This document shows positions 10,064 through 16,716 of a stretch of DNA of 64,000 nucleotides, one piece after another. The position numbers were made by a program, and so were the translations under genes. This DNA comes from Sulfitobacter sp. CW3. Lineage in GTDB: Bacteria > Pseudomonadota > Alphaproteobacteria > Rhodobacterales > Rhodobacteraceae. The stretch is taken from positions 434,001 to 498,000 of the forward strand of contig NZ_JAHXRL010000002.1 of NCBI RefSeq assembly GCF_019392245.1, written 5' to 3'. How positions within the stretch are numbered: the first letter of the stretch is position 1; each line of letters starts with the position of its first letter. Under the pieces are notes generated by a model. That model was not told where the DNA came from, ran no database searches, and worked only from the letters and a program-made list of their open reading frames with translations.

Positions 10064-10093
10064 CAAAGCACGCGGTTCACGCCGCGTGCTTTG
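10064..10093 (+). terminator. perfect 12-bp hairpin downstream of the DEAD-box helicase
   Basis: Stem CAAAGCACGCGG / CCGCGTGCTTTG with loop TTCACG, starting 7 bp after the helicase stop. A second hairpin (GCCTTCAG / CTGAAGGC, 10102-10124) follows. Neither has a long T-run. They probably end helicase transcription or stabilise its mRNA. Confidence 0.6.
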
Positions 10094-10141
10094 CACATAC
10101 AGCCTTCAGCACCGGACTGAAGGCACCAATACTTCAGACAA

Positions 10142-10213
10142 CGCCCGGAAAAACCGGCCGGAATTTTTCAAAAATTCCGAACCGTTTTCTTTAAAAGAAA
10201 ACGACACCGGGCG
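10142..10213. repeat. branched palindrome cluster (two AT-rich perfect palindromes inside a GC stem)
   Basis: Two perfect 21-bp palindromes lie side by side: 10159-10179 (arms CGGAATTTTT around a central C) and 10183-10203 (arms CGTTTTCTTT around a central A). They are enclosed by a 7-bp GC stem, CGCCCGG at 10142-10148 pairing with CCGGGCG at 10207-10213. The whole can fold as a three-way junction in RNA or as a cruciform in DNA. It sits in the 313-bp helicase-tpa gap, upstream of the tpa regulatory boxes. Its function is unknown. Confidence 0.7.
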
Positions 10214-10249
10214 GCTGATGTTTTTGAAAACCTCATGTCCCTTTATCAT

Positions 10250-10282
10250 TTGGACCTAAAGATAGGTGTCGACTGGCCCTAC
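10250..10282 (+). promoter_or_regulatory. probable TauR-binding direct repeats upstream of tpa
   Basis: Two similar 10-mers, TTGGACCTAA (10250-10259) and CTGGCCCTAC (10273-10282), start 23 bp apart, about two helical turns. They lie 120 to 88 bp upstream of the tpa ATG. The pattern YTGGMCYTA resembles the CTGGACYTAA-type direct repeat I recall for TauR of Rhodobacter capsulatus. Equivalent boxes occur before tauR and xsc. Activator binding here would fit taurine induction of tpa. Confidence 0.65.
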
Positions 10283-10369
10283 TGCGCCCTTCCCATTTGC
10301 GATGATGTGATATCAAGCTAGGCTGTGTAACCACGCCCTCACCCATCCTCATATTCGAAAGGTCAGTCA

Positions 10370-11761
10370 ATGGACGGTACATTCAATGAGAACGACATCT
10401 CCCGTATTGTCGAGGCCGACCGCGCCCATATCTGGCATCACCTAAGCCAGCATAAACCCTATGAAACCACAGACCCCCGCATCATTGTCGAAGGCAAGGG
10501 CATGCGCGTCTGGGACCAAAAAGGCAAAGAGCATCTGGATGCCGTGTCGGGTGGTGTGTGGACCGTCAACGTCGGCTATGGCCGCGAAAGCATTGCCAAC
10601 GCGGTGCGCGACCAACTCATCAAACTGAACTATTTTGCCGGTTCTGCCGGGTCGATCCCGGGGTCGATCTTTGCCGAAAAGCTGATCGAAAAAATGCCGG
10701 GGATGAGCCGGGTATACTATTGCAACTCAGGTTCAGAAGCGAACGAGAAGGGCTTTAAGATGGTGCGCCAGATCGCGCACAAGCGCTATGGCGGCAAGAA
10801 ACACAAGATCCTGTACCGCGACCGCGACTATCACGGCACGACCATTGCCTGTTTGTCGGCGGGCGGTCAGGACGAACGCAATGCACAATACGGCCCCTTC
10901 ACAGACGGCTTCGTGCGCGTGCCCCATTGCCTTGAGTATCGCAAATTCGAACAGGAAGGCGCGCCCGACGAGAACTACGGCGTGTGGGCTGCCGATCAGA
11001 TCGAAAAGGTCATTCTTGCCGAAGGTCCCGATACTGTTGGCGGGCTGTGCCTTGAACCCGTGACCGCTGGCGGCGGCGTGATCACCCCGCCTGATGGCTA
11101 TTGGGAGCGCGTGCAGGAAATCTGCCGCAAATATGACATCCTGCTGCACATCGACGAAGTCGTCTGCGGCGTTGGGCGCACCGGCGAATGGTTCGGCTAT
11201 CAGCATTACGGCATTAAACCCGATATGGTGACGATGGCCAAAGGTGTCGCCTCGGGCTATGCCGCCATCGCCTGCCTTGTGACCACCGAAGAGGTGTTCA
11301 ACATGTTCAAGGACGATGCCGCCGACCCGATGAACTATTTCCGCGATATTTCTACCTTTGGCGGCTGCACGGCTGGCCCCACTGCGGGCATCGAAAACAT
11401 GGCGATTATTGAACGCGAAAACCTGCTGCAGAACACTACAAACATGGGCAACTATATGCTCGAGCAGCTGGAAGAGCTGTCGGACAAGTATTCGGTCATC
11501 GGCCAAGTACGCGGCAAAGGTTTGTTCCTGGGTGCAGAGCTGGTCGAAGACCGCAACACCCGCGCGCCCGTTGCCGAGAAAATCGTTCAAGCGGTCGTTG
11601 CCGATTGTATGGCCCAAGGTGTCATTATCGGGGCCACCAACCGGTCCTTGCCCGGCAAGAACAACACATTGTGCTTCAGCCCTGCCCTGATCGCCAAGAA
11701 AGATGATATCGATGAAATCATCACGGCGGTAGATAATGCGATGGGCCGTGTTTTCGGGTAA
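10370..11761 (+). CDS. tpa: taurine--pyruvate aminotransferase
   Basis: PLP-dependent class III aminotransferase that transfers the amino group of taurine to pyruvate, giving sulfoacetaldehyde and alanine. The 463-residue protein shows HLDAVSGGVWTVNVGYG near residue 55, YYCNSGSEANE (PLP phosphate contact), the Asp of LLHIDEVVCGVGRTGEWF, and the Schiff-base Lys in MVTMAKGVASGYAA near residue 290. Class III enzymes share these motifs, so the taurine assignment rests on the nearby tauR, xsc and ackA and the shared upstream boxes. RBS-like AAAGG precedes the ATG. Confidence 0.88.
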   Translation: MDGTFNENDISRIVEADRAHIWHHLSQHKPYETTDPRIIVEGKGMRVWDQKGKEHLDAVSGGVWTVNVGYGRESIANAVRDQLIKLNYFAGSAGSIPGSIFAEKLIEKMPGMSRVYYCNSGSEANEKGFKMVRQIAHKRYGGKKHKILYRDRDYHGTTIACLSAGGQDERNAQYGPFTDGFVRVPHCLEYRKFEQEGAPDENYGVWAADQIEKVILAEGPDTVGGLCLEPVTAGGGVITPPDGYWERVQEICRKYDILLHIDEVVCGVGRTGEWFGYQHYGIKPDMVTMAKGVASGYAAIACLVTTEEVFNMFKDDAADPMNYFRDISTFGGCTAGPTAGIENMAIIERENLLQNTTNMGNYMLEQLEELSDKYSVIGQVRGKGLFLGAELVEDRNTRAPVAEKIVQAVVADCMAQGVIIGATNRSLPGKNNTLCFSPALIAKKDDIDEIITAVDNAMGRVFG

Positions 11762-11782
11762 AATCACGTTGTAATCAGCGAC

Positions 11783-11810
11783 GCCTGCATGCCGCGCGGC
11801 GCATGCAGGC
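11783..11810 (+). terminator. hairpin downstream of tpa
   Basis: Perfect 10-bp stem GCCTGCATGC / GCATGCAGGC with an 8-nt GC loop, 21 bp after the tpa stop. It is followed by TCAGCCATTTCTT, only weakly T-rich. It suggests that tpa is transcribed separately from xsc. Confidence 0.5.
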
Positions 11811-11896
11811 TCAGCCATTTCTTGCCGATGCCAAAAATACGCTGGAACTATTTCCGCCATACTGCGTTATCTAAGGAACACAACTTGGAGAATACC

Positions 11897-12154
11897 ATGA
11901 AAAAGTTTCTGTTGATTCTGCCACTGCTGGGTGCAGTTGCCGCATGTGACACGCAAAATCAGTCTGCCTTGACCGGTGCCGCCGCTGGTGCCGCTTTGGG
12001 TGCCGTAGTTTCCAACGACAGTGACCGTGCCAAGGGTGCTGTCTTGGGTGGCTTGGCTGGTGCAGCTGCTGGCGCATATATCGGCCGCAGCACGACCGGT
12101 GAGTGCGTTTATCAAAACTCCGCCGGTCAACGTTATACGGCTCCTTGCCCATAA
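11897..12154 (+). CDS. small glycine-zipper lipoprotein
   Basis: An 85-residue exported protein. MKKFLLILPLLGAVAAC is a lipoprotein signal with the lipobox VAAC. It is followed by a glycine-zipper segment (TGAAAGAALGAVV, then GAVLGGLAGAAAGAYIG), as in YMGG/Rick_17kDa-like outer-membrane proteins, and a short tail with two cysteines (GECVYQ, TAPCP). The ATG at 11897 has GGAG 6 bp upstream. It is probably inserted in or attached to the outer membrane. It sits between tpa and tauR but has its own terminator and no evident link to taurine. Confidence 0.82.
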   Translation: MKKFLLILPLLGAVAACDTQNQSALTGAAAGAALGAVVSNDSDRAKGAVLGGLAGAAAGAYIGRSTTGECVYQNSAGQRYTAPCP

Positions 12155-12185
12155 GCGTTGCCGCTTAACAAACCGACATATAATC

Positions 12186-12213
12186 AGGCCTCGGCATTCG
12201 CCGGGGCCTTTTT
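12186..12213 (+). terminator. intrinsic terminator after the glycine-zipper lipoprotein
   Basis: Stem AGGCCTCGGC / GCCGGGGCCT (one T-G wobble) with loop ATTC, followed by a run of T (12209-12213). It lies 32 bp after the stop codon and upstream of the tauR boxes. Confidence 0.85.
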
Positions 12214-12227
12214 CGTAGCGCCACATC

Positions 12228-12259
12228 ATAATGCCAGATTGCACCGCGCCTAGGTCCAG
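12228..12259 (-). promoter_or_regulatory. probable TauR boxes (inverted orientation) in front of tauR
   Basis: Read on the minus strand, CTGGACCTAG (12250-12259) and CTGGCATTAT (12228-12237) start 22 bp apart. They lie 46 to 15 bp before the tauR ATG. The first matches the box upstream of tpa closely. Their closeness to the start codon suggests autorepression of tauR, which also lacks an obvious ribosome-binding site. Confidence 0.5.
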
Positions 12260-12273
12260 CTTAGGTTGGCGCT

Positions 12274-13737
12274 ATGGCGCTTCCTGTTGAAACATTTTTT
12301 CTGCACCCTGATGCAGAGGGTACTCTGCAACAGCAGATACAGCAGATGATCGCCCAAGGGATTTTGACCGGGCGCTTTAGCACCGGTGAAAAACTACCCT
12401 CCACCCGCAGTCTGGCACGGCATCTTGGGATCAGCCGTATTACGGTGACAATCGCCTATACCGAGCTGCTGGCGAATGACTATCTGACCTCCAAAGGGCG
12501 GTCGGGCTATTACGTTTCGGAAAACGCGCCAGCCCCGCCACAATTCACCCCCGCCGAAAACACCCCCGACGCCGTCGATTGGGCACGCGCAATCGGGCAG
12601 CGGTTTAGTGGGGGCGTCACGCCGGTCAAGCCGCAAGACTGGGGCAAATACCGCTATCCATTCATTTATGGCCAAGCGGACCCATCACTATTTGATCACG
12701 CGAATTGGCGACTTTGCGCGCTACAGGCTTTGGGCCAACGCGATTTTACGGCACTAACGACAGATTACTATGATCAGGACGACCCCAAACTGATCGAATT
12801 CATTGCACGCCATTCCCTGCCCCGCAGGGGAATCTCGGCCCGTCCCGAACAGATACTGATCACGCTGGGGGCGCAGAATGCCCTATGGTTGACGGCGCAG
12901 GTTCTATTGACCCAACGACGGCGCGCCGCACTTGAAGACCCCTGTTACCCGGCGCTTCAGGATATATTGACGCAATCGCGTTGCCATGTGTCACCCGTGC
13001 AGGTGGATCAAGAAGGGCTGATCCCCGATGCGATCCCCGACGATACCGATGTCATATTCACGACCCCCAGCCACCAATGCCCCACGACGGCGACCATGCC
13101 GATGGCGCGGCGGCGCGCCTTGCTGGACCGCGCCCGTGCCTTGGACGCGCTGATCGTCGAAGATGATTACGAATTCGAGATGTCGTTTCTGAAATCCCCT
13201 TCGCCCTCGCTCAAATCGCTCGATCAGGATGGGCGTGTGATCTATGTGGGCAGCTTTTCGAAATCGCTGTTTCCCGGTCTGCGCCTTGGTTATCTGGTCG
13301 GGTCCGAGCCGTTCATCCGCGAGGCACGCGCCCTGCGCGCATCTGTCTTGCGGCACCCGCCGGGACATATCCAGCGCACAGCCGCCTATTTCCTGTCGCT
13401 GGGCCATTACGACGCGCTGGTGCGCCGGATGAGCAATACCTTGCACGGCCGTCGCACCGTGATGGAGGACGCGATCAAGGCAAACGGGCTGCAAATCGCC
13501 GGGCGTGGAGCCTATGGCGGGTCGTCATTCTGGATGCGCGCGCCCGATCACATCTGCACCGACGATCTGGCCATGCGGTTGCGGGCGAAATCCGTGTTGA
13601 TCGAACCGGGTACGCCGTTTTTCAATGGTGACGCCCCGCCGCAAAACTATTACCGGCTGGCCTATTCATCGATCCCGTCGACCCAGATCGCGGCGGGCAT
13701 CGCCCATGTCGCCCAGGAAATTCATCGTATGGGCTAA
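12274..13737 (+). CDS. tauR: MocR/GntR-type taurine catabolism regulator TauR
   Basis: A 487-residue transcription factor. It has an N-terminal GntR winged helix (LQQQIQQMIAQGILTGRF, then LPSTRSLARHLGISRITV, residues 17-60) fused to a fold-type I aminotransferase-like domain with the PLP lysine in YVGSFSKSLFPGLRLGY near residue 329. This is the MocR architecture. Adjacent tpa and xsc, and boxes of one type before all three genes, point to TauR, which activates taurine genes in Rhodobacter. No catalytic role is expected for the aminotransferase domain. Its stop is one base before the first xsc box. Confidence 0.87.
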   Translation: MALPVETFFLHPDAEGTLQQQIQQMIAQGILTGRFSTGEKLPSTRSLARHLGISRITVTIAYTELLANDYLTSKGRSGYYVSENAPAPPQFTPAENTPDAVDWARAIGQRFSGGVTPVKPQDWGKYRYPFIYGQADPSLFDHANWRLCALQALGQRDFTALTTDYYDQDDPKLIEFIARHSLPRRGISARPEQILITLGAQNALWLTAQVLLTQRRRAALEDPCYPALQDILTQSRCHVSPVQVDQEGLIPDAIPDDTDVIFTTPSHQCPTTATMPMARRRALLDRARALDALIVEDDYEFEMSFLKSPSPSLKSLDQDGRVIYVGSFSKSLFPGLRLGYLVGSEPFIREARALRASVLRHPPGHIQRTAAYFLSLGHYDALVRRMSNTLHGRRTVMEDAIKANGLQIAGRGAYGGSSFWMRAPDHICTDDLAMRLRAKSVLIEPGTPFFNGDAPPQNYYRLAYSSIPSTQIAAGIAHVAQEIHRMG

Positions 13738-13738
13738 A

Positions 13739-13794
13739 CTGGCCTTATCCAGCGCCCCCTGCTGGCCCTAACCCGTACCTCCCCCAGGCCCTAG
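13739..13794 (+). promoter_or_regulatory. three phased TauR-type boxes upstream of xsc
   Basis: CTGGCCTTAT (13739), CTGGCCCTAA (13762) and CAGGCCCTAG (13785) begin at exact 23-bp intervals, the same spacing as the pair before tpa. The array ends 42 bp before the xsc ATG at 13837, suited to an activator contacting RNA polymerase. Confidence 0.65.
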
Positions 13795-13836
13795 TGTGCC
13801 TCCAACTCAAAATCACCTCCAAGGATGCCCCCTGAC

Positions 13837-15615
13837 ATGAAGATGACCACCGAAGAAGCCTTTGTGAAAACCCTTCAGATGCATGGCATCGACAATGCGT
13901 TTGGTATCATCGGGTCCGCGATGATGCCGATTTCTGATATTTTCCCCGACGCGGGCATCACATTCTGGGACTGCGCCCACGAAGGCAGCGCCGGCATGAT
14001 GGCTGACGGTTTCACCCGTGCAACCGGCAAAATGTCGATGATGATCGCGCAAAACGGCCCCGGCATCACCAATTTTGTGACGGCTGTGAAAACCGCCTAT
14101 TGGAACCACACGCCCTGCCTTTTGGTCACGCCCCAAGCCGCGAACAAGACCATAGGCCAAGGCGGTTTCCAAGAGATGGAGCAGATGAACCTGTTCGCCG
14201 ATTGCGTCGCCTATCAAGAAGAGGTCCGCGACCCGTCGCGCATCGCGGAAACCCTGAACCGCGTCATCATGCAGGCCAAACGTGCCTCTGCCCCTGCGCA
14301 AATCAACGTGCCGCGTGATTTCTGGACCCAAGTGATCGACATCGAGCTGCCCGAAATTGTCGCGTTCGAGCGCCCCTCAGGTGGTGAAGAAGCCATCGCC
14401 AAGGCCGCGGCCTTGCTATCGGACGCCAAGTTTCCCGTGATCCTGAATGGCGCTGGTGTGGTGCTGGCAAAAGGCGGGATCGAGGCAAGCAAACTGCTGG
14501 CCGAACGTCTGTCCGCGCCCGTTTGCGTTGGCTACCAGCACAACGACGCCTTTCCCGGCGGGCATCCGCTGTTTGCGGGGCCGTTGGGGTATAACGGGTC
14601 CAAAGCAGGGATGGAGCTGATCGCGAAGGCAGATGTGGTGCTGGCCCTTGGTACGCGGTTGAATCCGTTTTCGACCCTGCCCGGTTATGGCATCGACTAC
14701 TGGCCCAAAGACGCCAAGATCATTCAGGTCGACATCAACCCCGACCGTATCGGCCTGACCAAAAAGGTCAGCGTTGGTATCGTTGGCGACGCGACCAAAG
14801 TCGCCAACGCGCTGCTGGCCAGTCTATCTGGCACCGCCGGCGACGAAGGACGCGAGGACCGCAAAGCCACCATTGGCGAGACCAAATCGAAATGGGCGCA
14901 GCAACTGTCTGGTATGGACCACGAGGACGACGATCCGGGCACCAGCTGGAACGAACGCGCCCGCGCCGACAAACCCGACTGGATGAGCCCCCGCATGGCA
15001 TGGCGCGCGATCCAATCCGCGCTGCCCGCCAACGCGATCATCTCGTCCGACATCGGTAATAACTGCGCCATCGGCAACGCCTATCCGTCGTTTGACGAGG
15101 GCCGCAAATATCTGGCACCCGGTCTGTTTGGCCCCTGCGGTTACGGCCTGCCTGCCATTGTGGGGGCCAAGATCGGCTGCCGTGATGTGCCCGTCGTGGG
15201 CTTTGCCGGCGATGGTGCCTTTGGCATTTCGGTCAATGAACTGACCGCCATCGGGCGTGGCGAATGGCCAGCGGTGACCCAAGTGGTCTTCCGCAACTAC
15301 CAATGGGGTGCTGAAAAGCGCAACTCGACCCTGTGGTTCGATGACAACTTTGTCGGGACCGAGCTGGACGAAGATGTATCCTATGCTGGGATCGCGCAGT
15401 CTTGCGGCCTACAAGGTGTAATCGCCCGCAATATGGACGAACTGACCGCCGCGCTGAACAAGGCCATCGACGACCAGATGAACCACGGCAAAACCACCCT
15501 GATCGAGGCGATGATCAACCAAGAGTTGGGCGAACCCTTCCGCCGCGATGCGATGAAAAAACCCGTCTCGGTCGCGGGCATCAGCAAAGACGACATGCGC
15601 CCCCAGACGGTCTAG
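13837..15615 (+). CDS. xsc: sulfoacetaldehyde acetyltransferase
   Basis: Thiamine-diphosphate enzyme that splits sulfoacetaldehyde with phosphate into acetyl phosphate and sulfite, the C-S cleaving step of taurine and other C2 sulfonate catabolism. The 592-residue protein has the Xsc-like start MKMTTEEAFVKTLQMHGI, the conserved FWDCAHEGSAGMMADGFTRA (Glu for ThDP), SDIGNNCAIGNAYPSF, and the ThDP motif GDGAFGISVNE ... RNYQWGAEKRN near residue 457. The start at 13837 gives the family N-terminus, with AAGGA 11 bp upstream; the ATG at 13825 sits directly on that RBS. ackA follows after 3 bp. Confidence 0.95.
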   Translation: MKMTTEEAFVKTLQMHGIDNAFGIIGSAMMPISDIFPDAGITFWDCAHEGSAGMMADGFTRATGKMSMMIAQNGPGITNFVTAVKTAYWNHTPCLLVTPQAANKTIGQGGFQEMEQMNLFADCVAYQEEVRDPSRIAETLNRVIMQAKRASAPAQINVPRDFWTQVIDIELPEIVAFERPSGGEEAIAKAAALLSDAKFPVILNGAGVVLAKGGIEASKLLAERLSAPVCVGYQHNDAFPGGHPLFAGPLGYNGSKAGMELIAKADVVLALGTRLNPFSTLPGYGIDYWPKDAKIIQVDINPDRIGLTKKVSVGIVGDATKVANALLASLSGTAGDEGREDRKATIGETKSKWAQQLSGMDHEDDDPGTSWNERARADKPDWMSPRMAWRAIQSALPANAIISSDIGNNCAIGNAYPSFDEGRKYLAPGLFGPCGYGLPAIVGAKIGCRDVPVVGFAGDGAFGISVNELTAIGRGEWPAVTQVVFRNYQWGAEKRNSTLWFDDNFVGTELDEDVSYAGIAQSCGLQGVIARNMDELTAALNKAIDDQMNHGKTTLIEAMINQELGEPFRRDAMKKPVSVAGISKDDMRPQTV

Positions 15616-15618
15616 CGC

Positions 15619-16701
15619 GTGCCGGACAGCCATATCCTTGTGATCAATGCAGGGTCGTCGTCGATCAAGACGGCCCTGTTTGACGACCATCTGACCGAAG
15701 TTCTTCGGGTCGAGGCGACAGGCGTTGGCGGCACGGGAACTATGAAAATCGGAGCCACGGCACGCACTGCAGACCTGCCCGACAATGCCGCAGCCCTTGC
15801 AGCGATCTTTGATGCGCTGTCACAGCAAGGTATCGCTGTCACCTCGCTGCGTGCAGCGGCGCACCGCGTCGTTCATGGCGGCATCACGCTAACGGCCCCC
15901 TGCCGCATCACGCCCGAAATCCGCCAAGCCATTGCTGATTGCATTCCGCTTGCCCCACTGCACAACCCGCATCATCTGGCTGCAATTGACGCGGTAGCCG
16001 CCCTTGCGCCCGACTTGCCACAATGCGCCAGTTTTGACACGGCGTTTCACGCCACGATCCCCGATATCGCCCGCCGCTATGCGCTGCCCGATCGCGCCGA
16101 TCTGACGGATCTGCAACGCTACGGCTTTCACGGGACCAGCTATGCCGCCCTCGTCCGCGCCCTACCCCAGCAAAGCATCACACTGCCGAAACGATTGCTG
16201 GCTTGCCACCTTGGCAACGGCGCGTCGCTTTGCGCGATCCTTGACGGGCAAAGCGTGGCCACGACGATGGGCTACTCGCCGCTCTCGGGCCTTACCATGG
16301 GCACCCGCGTGGGCGAGATCGACGCCGGTGCCGTCTTGCGCCTTGTCCGCCAGCTTGGGCTCGATGAAACCGAAACGCTGTTGCATCATCAATCCGGCCT
16401 TCTGGGGCTATCCGGCATCAGCTCTGACATGCGCAGCCTCGAAAACAGCACCAGCCCCAATGCCCGATTTGCCATCGATCATTTCTGCTATTGGGCCGGC
16501 CGTCAGGCCGGGTCGATGATCGCCGCCATGGGCGGGCTGGATGCTGTGGCATTTACCGGCGGTATCGGCGAAAACTCCGAACCGATTAGGAACGGCATTC
16601 TTGACAAGCTTTCGTGGATGGGAAACTTTCCCAGCTATACCGTGGCAGCACAGGAAGAAATTCAGATCGCCCGCGAAGCCAGCGCCCTGCTGAACGCCTA
16701 A
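15619..16701 (+). CDS. ackA: acetate kinase
   Basis: Converts acetyl phosphate and ADP to acetate and ATP. The 360-residue protein has the ASKHA signature ILVINAGSSSIKTALFD at its N-terminus, RYGFHGTSYAALV near residue 170, LLACHLGNGASLCAI near 193, MGYSPLSGLTMGTRVGEIDAG near 215, and FTGGIGENS near 312. It is a little shorter than the usual ~400 residues. The GTG start is 3 bp after xsc, so the two are co-transcribed and AckA probably drains the acetyl phosphate made by Xsc. Many roseobacters have a pta gene in this position instead. Confidence 0.92.
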   Translation: MPDSHILVINAGSSSIKTALFDDHLTEVLRVEATGVGGTGTMKIGATARTADLPDNAAALAAIFDALSQQGIAVTSLRAAAHRVVHGGITLTAPCRITPEIRQAIADCIPLAPLHNPHHLAAIDAVAALAPDLPQCASFDTAFHATIPDIARRYALPDRADLTDLQRYGFHGTSYAALVRALPQQSITLPKRLLACHLGNGASLCAILDGQSVATTMGYSPLSGLTMGTRVGEIDAGAVLRLVRQLGLDETETLLHHQSGLLGLSGISSDMRSLENSTSPNARFAIDHFCYWAGRQAGSMIAAMGGLDAVAFTGGIGENSEPIRNGILDKLSWMGNFPSYTVAAQEEIQIAREASALLNA

Positions 16702-16716
16702 GAAAAGAGAGCAAGG

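Noticed and set aside
10733-11860. 375-codon minus-strand frame
   Set aside because: Antisense shadow of tpa with no domain signal.
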